From Pseudomonas moorei (GTDB taxonomy: Bacteria > Pseudomonadota > Gammaproteobacteria > Pseudomonadales > Pseudomonadaceae): a stretch of DNA of 64,000 nucleotides. Shown here piece by piece: positions 50,891 to 59,142 of this stretch (position 1 is the first letter of the stretch; each line of letters begins with the position of its first letter). Location: NCBI RefSeq assembly GCF_008801475.1, contig NZ_VZPP01000015.1, positions 62,001 through 126,000 on the forward strand, given 5' to 3'. The translations under genes and the position numbers were made by a program. Under the pieces are notes generated by a model. It made no database searches, was not told where the DNA came from, and was given only the letters and a program-made list of their open reading frames with translations.

Positions 50891-52498
50891 TTACATCCGG
50901 AACACGCCGAAGCGGCTCGGTTCGATTGGCGCGTTCAATGACGCGGACAAGGCCAGGCCCAGGACATCGCGGGTCTGCGCCGGGTCGATGACGCCGTCGT
51001 CCCACAGCCGTGCGCTGGAATAATAGGGGTGGCCCTGTTCTTCGTACTGGTCGAGGATCGGTTGCTTGATCTCGGCTTCCTGCTCGGCGCTGAAACCCTG
51101 GCCACTGCGCTCGGCTTGTTCACGCTTGACCTGCACCAGAACACCAGCCGCCTGCTCGGCACCCATCACGCCGATGCGCGCATTCGGCCACATCCACAGG
51201 AAGCGCGGATCATAGGCCCGACCGCACATCCCGTAGTTACCGGCACCGAAGCTGCCGCCGATGATCACCGTGAATTTCGGCACTTTGGCGCACGCCACGG
51301 CGGTCACCAGTTTTGCGCCGTGCTTGGCGATACCGCCGGCTTCGTATTTCTGCCCGACCATGAAGCCGGTGATGTTTTGCAGGAACAACAACGGGATGCC
51401 GCGCTGGCACGCCAGCTCGATGAAGTGCGCACCTTTTTGCGCGGCTTCGGCGAAGAGGATGCCGTTGTTGGCGAGGATCGCGATCGGGTAACCGTGCAGG
51501 TGGGCGAAACCGCACACCAGTGTGGTCCCGAACAGCGCCTTGAATTCGTCGAACACCGAACCGTCCACCAAACGGGCAATCACTTCGCGCACGTCGAACG
51601 GTTGCTTGGCATCGGCCGAGACCACGCCGTACAACTCGTCGCTGCTGTAGAGCGGGGCGATGGGTGTGCGTTGCTGAACCTCGCCTTGTTTGCGCCAGTT
51701 GAGGTTGGCGATGCTGCGGCGGGCCAGGGCCAGGGCGTGTTCGTCGCTTTCGGCGTAATGGTCGGCGACCCCGGAAATCTTGCAGTGCACATCGGCCCCG
51801 CCCAGGTCTTCGGCGCTGACCACTTCACCGGTCGCGGCTTTCACCAGCGGTGGGCCGGCGAGGAAGATCGTCGCTTGCTCACGGACCATGATCGCTTCAT
51901 CAGCCATCGCCGGCACGTACGCGCCGCCTGCGGTGCAGGAACCCATGACCACGGCAATCTGTGGAATGCCCATGGCGCTCATGTTGGCCTGGTTGAAGAA
52001 GATCCGTCCGAAGTGCTCGCGATCCGGGAAGACTTCATCCTGACGCGGCAGGTTGGCGCCGCCGGAGTCCACCAGGTAGATGCACGGCAAGCGATTCTGC
52101 TGGGCGATGGTCTGGGCGCGCAGGTGCTTTTTCACGGTCAGCGGGTAGTACGAGCCACCTTTCACCGTGGCATCGTTGGCGACGATCATGCATTCGACGC
52201 CTTCTACGCGACCGATCCCGGCGATCACCCCGGCGGCGGGAACGTCTTCGCCATAGACCTCGTAGGCGGCCAATTGGCTGATTTCGAGAAACGGCGAGCC
52301 CGGATCGAGCAGTCGGTTGATGCGCTCACGGGGCAGCAGTTTGCCCCGCGAGGTGTGGCGTTCTTGCGCTTTCGGGCCGCCACCTTGCGCCACTTGGGCG
52401 AGCAGGGTGTGCAGGGCGTCGACCTGTTTGAGCATCGCCGCGCTATTGGCGGCGAATTCCGCCGAACGGGGGTTGAGCTGGGTATGCAGGATAGCCAT
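50891..52498 (-). CDS. liuB: methylcrotonyl-CoA carboxylase, carboxyltransferase subunit
   Basis: The 535-aa carboxyltransferase has the two crotonase-like halves of this family ('LVDSGGANLPRQDEVFPDRE', 'IAVVMGSCTAGGAYVPAMAD', 'FLQNITGFMVGQKYEAGGIA'). It transfers CO2 from biotin on LiuD to 3-methylcrotonyl-CoA. ATG 52498 has GGAG 8 nt upstream. Confidence 0.93.
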   Translation of the reverse strand: MAILHTQLNPRSAEFAANSAAMLKQVDALHTLLAQVAQGGGPKAQERHTSRGKLLPRERINRLLDPGSPFLEISQLAAYEVYGEDVPAAGVIAGIGRVEGVECMIVANDATVKGGSYYPLTVKKHLRAQTIAQQNRLPCIYLVDSGGANLPRQDEVFPDREHFGRIFFNQANMSAMGIPQIAVVMGSCTAGGAYVPAMADEAIMVREQATIFLAGPPLVKAATGEVVSAEDLGGADVHCKISGVADHYAESDEHALALARRSIANLNWRKQGEVQQRTPIAPLYSSDELYGVVSADAKQPFDVREVIARLVDGSVFDEFKALFGTTLVCGFAHLHGYPIAILANNGILFAEAAQKGAHFIELACQRGIPLLFLQNITGFMVGQKYEAGGIAKHGAKLVTAVACAKVPKFTVIIGGSFGAGNYGMCGRAYDPRFLWMWPNARIGVMGAEQAAGVLVQVKREQAERSGQGFSAEQEAEIKQPILDQYEEQGHPYYSSARLWDDGVIDPAQTRDVLGLALSASLNAPIEPSRFGVFRM

Positions 52499-52510
52499 GG
52501 ACAACTCCGT

Positions 52511-53674
52511 TTAGCGGGTTTCGTTGAACAGTTCGCGGCCGATGAGCATGCGACGGATCTCACTGGTGCCGGCGCCGATTTCGTACAGCTTGGCGTCACG
52601 CAGCAGACGACCGGCCGGGAATTCGTTGATGTAGCCGTTGCCGCCGAGGATCTGGATCGCATCGAGGGCCATTTGCGTGGCGCGCTCGGCGCTGTAGAGG
52701 ATCACGCCAGCAGCGTCCTTGCGCGTGGTTTCGCCGCGCTCGCAAGCCTGGGCCACGGCGTACAGGTAGGCGCGGCTGGCGTTGAGTTGGGTGTACATGT
52801 CGGCGACTTTGCCCTGGATCAACTGGAATTCGCCGATGCTTTGGCCGAACTGCTTGCGGTCGTGGATGTACGGCACGATCAGGTCCATGCAGGCCTGCAT
52901 GATCCCGGTCGGGCCACCCGAGAGCACGACGCGCTCGTAGTCGAGGCCGCTCATCAGCACTTTCACGCCGCCGTTGAGCACGCCGAGGATGTTTTCTTCC
53001 GGCACTTCGACGTCATCGAAAAACAGTTCGCAGGTGTTCGAACCGCGCATGCCGAGCTTGTCGAATTTGTTGCTGCGGCTGAAGCCTTTCCAGTCGCGCT
53101 CGACAATGAAGGCGGTAATGCCGTGGGGGCCCTTTTCCAGGTCGGTCTTGGCGTAGATCACGTAGGTGTTGGCGTCCGGACCGTTGGTGATCCAGGTCTT
53201 GCTGCCATTGAGCACGTAGTGATCGCCACGCTTGTCGGCGCGCAGCTTCATCGAAACCACGTCGGAGCCGGCGTTCGGTTCGCTCATGGCCAGGGCGCCG
53301 ATGTGCTCGCCGCTGATCAGTTTCGGCAGGTATTTGGATTTCTGCTCGTGGTTGCCATTGCGGTTGATCTGATTGACGCAGAGGTTGGAGTGCGCGCCAT
53401 AGGACAGTGCAACCGAAGCCGAACCACGGCTGATTTCTTCCATGGCCACCACGTGGGCCAGGTAACCCAGGCCTGCGCCGCCGTACTCTTCCGGCACCGT
53501 GATGCCCAGCAGGCCCATGTCGCCGAATTTGCGCCACAGGTCGGCGGGGAACAGGTTGTCGATGTCGATCTGAGCGGCGCGCGGGGCGATCTCTTTGGCG
53601 ACGAAGGACTGAACCTGATCGCGCAGCATGTCGATGGTTTCACCGAGGGCAAAATTCAGGGATGGGTAGCTCAT
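52511..53674 (-). CDS. liuA: isovaleryl-CoA dehydrogenase
   Basis: The 387-aa acyl-CoA dehydrogenase carries 'AMSEPNAGSDVVSMKLRAD' and 'ILGGNGYINEFPAGRLLRDA'. The position before liuB and the FAD-binding details fit isovaleryl-CoA dehydrogenase, with the catalytic glutamate expected in the 'DYERVVLSGG' helix. It is the first gene of liuABCD here, with two LiuR palindromes 56-115 bp upstream. Confidence 0.92.
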   Translation of the reverse strand: MSYPSLNFALGETIDMLRDQVQSFVAKEIAPRAAQIDIDNLFPADLWRKFGDMGLLGITVPEEYGGAGLGYLAHVVAMEEISRGSASVALSYGAHSNLCVNQINRNGNHEQKSKYLPKLISGEHIGALAMSEPNAGSDVVSMKLRADKRGDHYVLNGSKTWITNGPDANTYVIYAKTDLEKGPHGITAFIVERDWKGFSRSNKFDKLGMRGSNTCELFFDDVEVPEENILGVLNGGVKVLMSGLDYERVVLSGGPTGIMQACMDLIVPYIHDRKQFGQSIGEFQLIQGKVADMYTQLNASRAYLYAVAQACERGETTRKDAAGVILYSAERATQMALDAIQILGGNGYINEFPAGRLLRDAKLYEIGAGTSEIRRMLIGRELFNETR

Positions 53675-53729
53675 GGGTCACCTTTTGGCTTTTTTGTCGG
53701 GTGGGGAGGGCCGTGATTCAGCTCTCACC

Positions 53730-53788
53730 TTTACGTTAACGTAAGCCTGTGACGAATGGCTGTCAATCACCCTTTACGTTAACGTCAA
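53730..53788. promoter_or_regulatory. two LiuR-type palindromes in the liuA/acyl-CoA synthetase gap
   Basis: TTTACGTTAACGTAA (53730-53744) and TTTACGTTAACGTCAA (53773-53788) match the LiuR motif TTGACGTNNACGTCAA. They lie in the 337-bp gap between liuA and the rightward acyl-CoA synthetase gene, so LiuR may govern both. Confidence 0.82.
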
Positions 53789-53847
53789 CTTGAGCGAGAG
53801 TAGAGCCAGTTCAAGATAGAACGCGGACCCGAGTTGCAGGAGCAATC

Positions 53848-53958
53848 TGTGGCGAGGGGGCTTGCCCCCGTTGAGTGCGTAGCACTCCGAAGATCTTCGG
53901 TGTACCGGAGATTTTGAGGCTGCTGCGTAGCCTGACGGGGGCAAGCCCCTTCGCCACA
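53848..53958. repeat. REPIN (third REP class)
   Basis: TGTGGCGAGGGGGCTTGCCC from 53848 and GGGCAAGCCCCTTCGCCACA ending at 53958 are inverted arms. The spacer has its own short inverted repeats (CCGAAGATCTTCGG). Confidence 0.85.
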
Positions 53959-54011
53959 TCGCTCCCAAAGACACCGCGATTAGCCCATCAATAAAGACAA
54001 TAGGGGTCGTC

Positions 54012-55709
54012 ATGGATCAACCCAGTGCACATCCGCAGCGCAGCTACACCCGCGGTTCTCAGGACAAAGCCTTGCTGGCGATGACCATCGGCCAGGCGTT
54101 CGACAACACCGTCGCGCAGCACCCGGACGGGGAGGCGCTGGTCGTGCGCCATCAACAGCTGCGTTACACCTGGCGGCAACTGGCGGCGGCGGCGGACCTG
54201 CACGCCAGAGCCCTGCTGGCGCTGGGCCTGCAGACCGGTGACCGTCTGGGGATCTGGGCACCGAATTGCGCTCAGTGGTGCATCAGTCAGATCGCCAGCG
54301 CGAAGATCGGCGTGATCCTGGTCAACATCAACCCCGCCTACCGCAGCTCCGAACTGGAATACGTGTTGAAGCAATCCGGCTGCCAATGGCTGGTCTGTGC
54401 CGGGGCCTTCAAGTCCTCCAACTACCACGCCATGCTGCAAGGGCTGGTGCCGGAACTGGCGGAGCAATCCATCGGCAAGCTGCAGAGCGAACGCCTGCCG
54501 GCATTGCGCGGTGTCATCAGCCTCGATGCACAGCCACCCGTCGGTTTCCTGCCCTGGTCACAGCTGAGCGATCTGGCAGCCAGCGTGTCGCTCGAGCAAC
54601 TGCACCAGCGCCAGAACAGCCTGCATTTCGATCAGGCGGTGAACATCCAGTACACCTCCGGCACCACCGGGTTTCCCAAAGGCGCGACCCTGAGCCACTA
54701 CAACATTCTCAACAACGGTTACATGGTCGGTGAAAGCCTTGGCCTGACCGCCGCAGATCGCCTGGTGATTCCGGTACCGCTCTATCACTGCTTTGGCATG
54801 GTCATGGGCAATCTGGGTTGCATCACCCATGGCAGCACCATGATTTACCCCAATGACGCCTTCGATCCGCTGCTGACCCTGAGCACCGTCGCAGAAGAAA
54901 AAGCCACCGCGCTGTACGGTGTGCCGACCATGTTCATCGCCATGCTCGATCAGCCTCAACGTACCGAATTCGACCTGTCGAGCTTGCGCACCGGGATCAT
55001 GGCGGGTGCGACTTGCCCGATCGAGGTGATGCGACGGGTTATCAGTGAAATGCACATGAGCGAAGTGCAAATTGCCTACGGCATGACGGAAACCAGTCCG
55101 GTGTCCTTGCAGACCGGGCCGTCAGATGACCTGGAATTGCGCGTAACGACCGTCGGCCGCACCCAGCCGCAACTGGAAAGCAAAATCATTGATGAGGCCG
55201 GCAACCTGGTGCCGCGCGGCACGATCGGTGAACTGTGCACCCGCGGCTACAGCGTGATGCTCGGCTACTGGAACAACCCCGAAGGCACTGCGGAAGCGAT
55301 CGACCAGGCGGGCTGGATGCATACCGGGGACCTGGCGAGCATGAATGACGAGGGTTACGTGTGCATTGCCGGGCGCAACAAGGACATGATCATCCGTGGC
55401 GGCGAGAACATTTACCCACGGGAGCTGGAAGAGTTCTTCTTCACTCACCCGGACGTGGCCGACGTGCAAGTGATCGGGATTCCTTGCTCGCGTTATGGTG
55501 AGGAGATTGTCGCCTGGATCAAGTTCCACCCCGGCCACAGCGCGACCGAACAGGAACTGCAAGCCTGGTGCAAGGAGCGCATCGCGCACTTCAAGACACC
55601 GCGTTACTTCAAGTTCGTCGAGGAGTTTCCGATGACGGTGACCGGCAAGATCCAGAAATTCCGGATGCGCGAGATCAGTGTCGAGGAGTTGCGTAGCAAG
55701 CAGGGCTGA
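54012..55709 (+). CDS. acyl-CoA synthetase (AMP-binding)
   Basis: The 565-aa adenylate-forming enzyme has 'YTSGTTGFPKGATLSHYNIL' (P-loop), 'YGMTETSPVS', 'GWMHTGDLA', 'GRNKDMIIRGGENIYPRELE' and the C-terminal lysine in 'PMTVTGKIQKFRMRE'. It activates a short- or medium-chain acid, probably isovalerate, methyl-branched or acyclic-terpene-derived acid given its liu context. It is divergent from liuA and shares the LiuR sites. Confidence 0.87.
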   Translation: MDQPSAHPQRSYTRGSQDKALLAMTIGQAFDNTVAQHPDGEALVVRHQQLRYTWRQLAAAADLHARALLALGLQTGDRLGIWAPNCAQWCISQIASAKIGVILVNINPAYRSSELEYVLKQSGCQWLVCAGAFKSSNYHAMLQGLVPELAEQSIGKLQSERLPALRGVISLDAQPPVGFLPWSQLSDLAASVSLEQLHQRQNSLHFDQAVNIQYTSGTTGFPKGATLSHYNILNNGYMVGESLGLTAADRLVIPVPLYHCFGMVMGNLGCITHGSTMIYPNDAFDPLLTLSTVAEEKATALYGVPTMFIAMLDQPQRTEFDLSSLRTGIMAGATCPIEVMRRVISEMHMSEVQIAYGMTETSPVSLQTGPSDDLELRVTTVGRTQPQLESKIIDEAGNLVPRGTIGELCTRGYSVMLGYWNNPEGTAEAIDQAGWMHTGDLASMNDEGYVCIAGRNKDMIIRGGENIYPRELEEFFFTHPDVADVQVIGIPCSRYGEEIVAWIKFHPGHSATEQELQAWCKERIAHFKTPRYFKFVEEFPMTVTGKIQKFRMREISVEELRSKQG

Positions 55710-55719
55710 ACAGGCCTTC

Positions 55720-55833
55720 TGTAGGAGCGAGCCCGCTCGCGAAGGACGTCAACGATAACGCGTGCAGTCTGGATCAACGCGGTGCCTTTGAGTTCTTCGT
55801 CGGAACGCCGCCCGGAGCAGGCTCGCTCCTACA
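55720..55833. repeat. REPIN after the acyl-CoA synthetase gene, shared-spacer type
   Basis: TGTAGGAGCGAGCCCGCTCG from 55720 and GAGCAGGCTCGCTCCTACA ending at 55833. The spacer carries, in the opposite orientation, the same blocks (GTCAACGATAACGCG, CTGGATCAACGCGGTGCC) seen at 50.8 and 57.4 kb. Confidence 0.8.
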
Positions 55834-55867
55834 AGGGGCGGCGGTGCAAATACCGAATGCCAGACAG

Positions 55868-56248
55868 CACAAAGGGGAGCCGAAGCTCCCCTTTAATTTT
55901 TCGTTTCGCGTGCTCTTTTTTTATTATTGAGGGGCGGTCTGTTGTTGTTTTTGGTGACCGTGACCCTTTACCGCTGTTTTTTGTCGATCCCCATCCGGGA
56001 TCAAGAGCAAACGTATTTTTTTGAGCGCTGATCTACTTTTTCGCTGAGCGATCCAACCAGTTCGGGAGCTACCTGAAGGTAGTTTTATTGTTCTCTGCCC
56101 GGTTGCGGGTAACTCCGAAAAGCACCCTGAAAAGCACATCTTCTCCAAAAAAATCTGTTAGCTGCGTCTCTGCCGTGTTGTTTTTGTTATGTCAGAGTCG
56201 TTACGTCTTGTTTTTATTGGGTATGCCGCTTTTTTTATTCTTGTTATG
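55868..56248 (-). ncRNA. crcY: CrcY-type small RNA (Hfq/Crc-sequestering)
   Basis: A noncoding, A-rich minus-strand transcript of about 380 nt. It holds six CA motifs of the AANAANAA type, for example AACAAGAATAA near the 5' end, AATAAAAACAA (56218-56208), AACAAAAACAA (56188-56178), AACAATAA (56091-56084), AAAAACAACAAC (55952-55941) and AATAATAAAAA near the 3' end. It ends in the hairpin AAAGGGGAGC-TTCG-GCTCCCCTTT (55894-55871), as in CrcZ/CrcY. A sigma-54 promoter sits just upstream. Its place downstream of the HMG-CoA lyase gene agrees with crcY in P. putida as I recall it. CrcY relieves Hfq/Crc catabolite repression. Confidence 0.87.
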
Positions 56249-56258
56249 CCATAGAGAT

Positions 56259-56275
56259 AGCAGGTGTCGTGCCAA
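56259..56275 (-). promoter_or_regulatory. sigma-54 promoter of crcY
   Basis: Minus strand TTGGCACGACACCTGCT (56275-56259): GG (56273-56272) and GC (56261-56260) are separated by exactly 10 nt, as in -24/-12 promoters. Transcription should start about 12 nt further on, near 56248. Confidence 0.85.
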
Positions 56276-56355
56276 CTTTTAAAAATCCTTTTAAATCAAC
56301 AACTTAAAAAATCTAAGGTTTTTTCCCTCAGGCAAACCCTGACAATTTGTTTCCG

Positions 56356-56396
56356 TGTTACTCGCTTTTACCCCACGTTCTGACACAGCGGTAACA
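56356..56396. promoter_or_regulatory. candidate CbrB upstream activating site
   Basis: TGTTAC (56356-56361) and GTAACA (56391-56396) form a perfect dyad with a 29-bp spacer, 80-120 bp upstream of the crcY -24 box. CbrB sites upstream of crcZ/crcY use TGTTA/TAACA half sites, usually more closely spaced, so this assignment is tentative. Confidence 0.5.
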
Positions 56397-56415
56397 CCCG
56401 GACACAACCGCGCCC

Positions 56416-57315
56416 TCACTGAGCGCTGCGCGCCTTGGCCACGCGTGAACCGGTAGGCCGCCCCAGCACAGTGCAGATTTGCTGGCCGGCCAGGATCAGG
56501 GCGTCCAGGTCGATGCCCGTTTCGATTCCCAGCCCGTGGAGCAGGTAAACCACGTCTTCGGTGGCGACGTTACCGCTGGCGCCCTTGGCATAAGGGCAGC
56601 CACCGAGGCCGGCGATGGAGCTGTCGAATACCGAGATACCTTCCAGCAGGCTGGCGTAGATGTTGGCCATGGCCTGGCCGTAGGTGTCATGGAAATGCCC
56701 GGCCAGTTTTTCCCGTGGCACGACGGCGGAAACCACGTCGAACATCTTGCGGGTGGCGCCTGCGGTGCCGGTGCCGATGGTGTCGCCCAGGGATACCTCG
56801 TAGCAGCCCATGGCGTAGAGCTCGCGGGCGACCCGAGCGACTTGTTCCGGTGCGACGTTACCTTCATAGGGGCAGCCCAGCACACAGGACACGTAACCGC
56901 GCACGGTCACGCCGTGTTGCCTGGCGGCGTCCATGATCGGTACGAAACGCTCCAGGCTTTCGCTGATCGAGCAGTTGATATTGCGCTGGGAAAACGCCTC
57001 GGAGGCCGCGGCAAACACCGCGACTTCCTTGACCCCGGAGGCGAGGGCGTCTTCAAAACCGCGAAGGTTGGGCGCCAGGGCACCGTAGACCACCCCGGGT
57101 TTGCGCTGGATCTGCGCGAAGACATCGGCGGAACCGGCCATCTGCGGCACCCATTTGGGCGAGACGAAACTGCCGACTTCGATATAACCCAGGCCCGCAG
57201 CCGTCAGCGCGTCGACCAGTTGCACCTTGTCGGCAACGCTGATGGGTTGGGCTTCGTTTTGCAGACCGTCGCGCGGGCCGACTTCGACAAGGCGTACGTG
57301 GGTGGGGAGGGACAT
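56416..57315 (-). CDS. liuE: hydroxymethylglutaryl-CoA lyase
   Basis: The 299-aa TIM-barrel lyase has 'VRLVEVGPRDGLQNEAQPIS' at its N-terminus and the HMG-CoA lyase signature 'GCPYEGNVAPEQVA' with metal-site residues in 'VSLGDTIGTGT' and 'GHFHDTYGQAMAN'. It splits HMG-CoA into acetoacetate and acetyl-CoA, ending leucine and isovalerate catabolism. ATG 57315 gives the standard length. Confidence 0.93.
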   Translation of the reverse strand: MSLPTHVRLVEVGPRDGLQNEAQPISVADKVQLVDALTAAGLGYIEVGSFVSPKWVPQMAGSADVFAQIQRKPGVVYGALAPNLRGFEDALASGVKEVAVFAAASEAFSQRNINCSISESLERFVPIMDAARQHGVTVRGYVSCVLGCPYEGNVAPEQVARVARELYAMGCYEVSLGDTIGTGTAGATRKMFDVVSAVVPREKLAGHFHDTYGQAMANIYASLLEGISVFDSSIAGLGGCPYAKGASGNVATEDVVYLLHGLGIETGIDLDALILAGQQICTVLGRPTGSRVAKARSAQ

Positions 57316-57349
57316 GGGGTTCGACCTGTGCTGATTGTTCGGAGAACCC

Positions 57350-57449
57350 TGTAGGAGCGAGCCTGCTCGCGATGGGCTCCCGGGCACCGCGTTTATCCAG
57401 CAAACGCGCGTTATCGTTAACGACCATCGCGAGCAGGCTCGCTCCTACA
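57350..57449. repeat. REPIN between liuR and liuE, shared-spacer type
   Basis: TGTAGGAGCGAGCCTGCTCG from 57350 and the inverse ending CTCCTACA at 57449. Its spacer repeats the CGCGTTTATCCAG / CGCGTTATCGTTAACG blocks of the REPIN at 50.8 kb almost base for base. Confidence 0.87.
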
Positions 57450-57461
57450 AGGGGGCGGGTT

Positions 57462-57863
57462 TTATTGAATGACTTCCTGGTTTTTGAGGGTCTGCTCCAG
57501 CGCCTGGACGCAACGCTCTTCCGCTGTATCGAGTTCGAGTTTCATCTGCTCGATGTCCAGCAGTTGCTGTTCCAGCTGTTCCCGACGCTCACTGATTTTC
57601 GCCAGCATGCTGTGCAGTTGCTTGGTGTTACCGCTGGAAGGGTCGTAGAGCTCGATCAGCTCGCGGCACTCTGCCAGAGAGAAGCCGATGCGCTTGCCCC
57701 GCAGGATCAGCTTCAGGCTGACCTTGTCGCGGGGGGAATAGATGCGTTCCTGACCGCGCCGTTCGGGGCTGAGCAGGCCTTGCTCTTCATAGAAGCGAAT
57801 GGCCCGGGTGGTGATGTCGAGCTCGCGGGCGAGGTCGGAAATGCTGTAGGTCTGGCTGCTCAT
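57462..57863 (-). CDS. liuR: MerR-family regulator LiuR
   Basis: The 133-aa protein has a MerR winged helix ('YSISDLARELDITTRAIRFY', 'GLLSPERRGQERIYSPRD') and a C-terminal coiled coil ('RREQLEQQLLDIEQMKLELD'). It regulates the liu genes. The palindrome TTGACGTATACGTCAA lies 43 bp before its ATG, so it is probably autoregulated. Confidence 0.92.
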   Translation of the reverse strand: MSSQTYSISDLARELDITTRAIRFYEEQGLLSPERRGQERIYSPRDKVSLKLILRGKRIGFSLAECRELIELYDPSSGNTKQLHSMLAKISERREQLEQQLLDIEQMKLELDTAEERCVQALEQTLKNQEVIQ

Positions 57864-57905
57864 GGAAGCGCTCGCAAAAGGTCATGGCGCTAAGCTAATG
57901 TCAGG

Positions 57906-57921
57906 TTGACGTATACGTCAA
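57906..57921. promoter_or_regulatory. LiuR palindrome before liuR
   Basis: TTGACGTATACGTCAA is a perfect 16-bp palindrome that agrees with the two sites before liuA. Confidence 0.85.
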
Positions 57922-57955
57922 GGGGCAGGGGTTGACTGCTGTTCTTGCCGGCCCC

Positions 57956-58025
57956 ATCGCGAGCAGGCTCGCTCCCACAAAGTATTCGGGTATACACCTC
58001 CTGTGGGAGCGAGCCTGCTCGCGAT
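57956..58025. repeat. REPIN between liuR and a LysR gene
   Basis: ATCGCGAGCAGGCTCGCTCC from 57956 and GGAGCGAGCCTGCTCGCGAT ending at 58025, with a short spacer. It is followed by AACGATAACGCGG, part of the shared-spacer sequence. Confidence 0.85.
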
Positions 58026-58048
58026 GAACGATAACGCGGTATGACGCC

Positions 58049-58978
58049 TTATACCTTCTCGAGCTTCTTCTCATGCGCCGTCACCTGCTGGCACAACTCG
58101 ATCATCTGCTCGCGCATCCAGCGGTTGGCCGGATCCTGGTCCGTGCTTTCATGCCAGTACAGGTGGGTTTCCACCGGCGGCACATCGTTGACCGGCAAGC
58201 TGAAGGCGTGCAGATCATTGCGACGGGCGAAGCGCTCCGGAACGGTCATGACCATGTCGGTCTGCTGCAGCACTTGTGAAGCCATCAGATAGTGCTGGGA
58301 GCGCAGGGCGATCTTGCGCTGGATGCCCATCTTGCCCAGTGCCAGGTCGACATGGCCCAGACCGCTGCGGCGGCTGGAAATATGGATGTGGGTCAGCCCC
58401 AGATAATCATCCAGGGTGAATTTTTCCTTGCCCGCCAACGGGTGGCCCTTGCGCATGGCGCACACGTAGCGGTCTTCCATCAATTTGACGTGTCGCACCT
58501 GCGGGTCAGTGTTGAGCGGCGCATCCACAGCAAAATCGAGGCGACCGGCGGCCAGTTCCTTGGTGGTTTCACGGCGCTTGGACAGGAAGCTCTCGATGAT
58601 CACCGTGGGAGCGAGGCGACGCAGGCGCTGGAACAGTGGCGGCAGGATCACCGCCTCGGTCAGGTCGGTCATGCTGATGCGGTAGGTCTTGACCGCCTGC
58701 AGCGGATTGAAAATGCGGCTTTCCTGTACCGATACCCGCAGCAGGGAGAGGGCGTTGCGTACCGGGCCGATGATGTTCTGGGCCATCGGCGTTGGCACCA
58801 TGCCCTGGGCGGTGCGCACGAACAAAGGGTCGTTGAAGGTCTCGCGCAGGCGGGCCAGAGCGTTCGATACCGCCGGCTGGGTAATCCCGACAATCTGCCC
58901 GGCGCGGGTCAGGTTGGCTTCGGTGTAGATCGCGTCGAAGACGATGAAAAGGTTGAGGTCGACCTTGCTCAGATTCAT
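58049..58978 (-). CDS. LysR-family transcriptional regulator
   Basis: The 309-aa protein has helix-turn-helix 'NLTRAGQIVGITQPAVSNAL' preceded by 'LNLFIVFDAIYTEA', a NodD/LeuO-like N-terminus, and an effector domain. It is divergent from an acyl-CoA dehydrogenase gene 164 bp away, which is its likely target. In Pseudomonas this pairing recurs near the liu genes. Confidence 0.87.
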   Translation of the reverse strand: MNLSKVDLNLFIVFDAIYTEANLTRAGQIVGITQPAVSNALARLRETFNDPLFVRTAQGMVPTPMAQNIIGPVRNALSLLRVSVQESRIFNPLQAVKTYRISMTDLTEAVILPPLFQRLRRLAPTVIIESFLSKRRETTKELAAGRLDFAVDAPLNTDPQVRHVKLMEDRYVCAMRKGHPLAGKEKFTLDDYLGLTHIHISSRRSGLGHVDLALGKMGIQRKIALRSQHYLMASQVLQQTDMVMTVPERFARRNDLHAFSLPVNDVPPVETHLYWHESTDQDPANRWMREQMIELCQQVTAHEKKLEKV

Positions 58979-59142
58979 TACGCGGCTCTCTTATTGTGTG
59001 GGCGGCTGGCCTTGAAGATCAGCCGATCATATATCGGTGATGAATGTTTATACACGCCGAGAATAGGCTAGGTAAATTTTCGTGGCTGTTCTAGCATCGA
59101 TTGCATGATCTAAACAACCTCCCCCAAGAAGGTATCTCGCTC

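Noticed and set aside
51029..53716. 895-codon open frame on the plus strand opposite liuB and liuA
   Set aside because: It is antisense to two clearly recognisable enzymes, has low-complexity His/Gln/Val/Gly content and no domain; such frames arise from GC-rich third positions.
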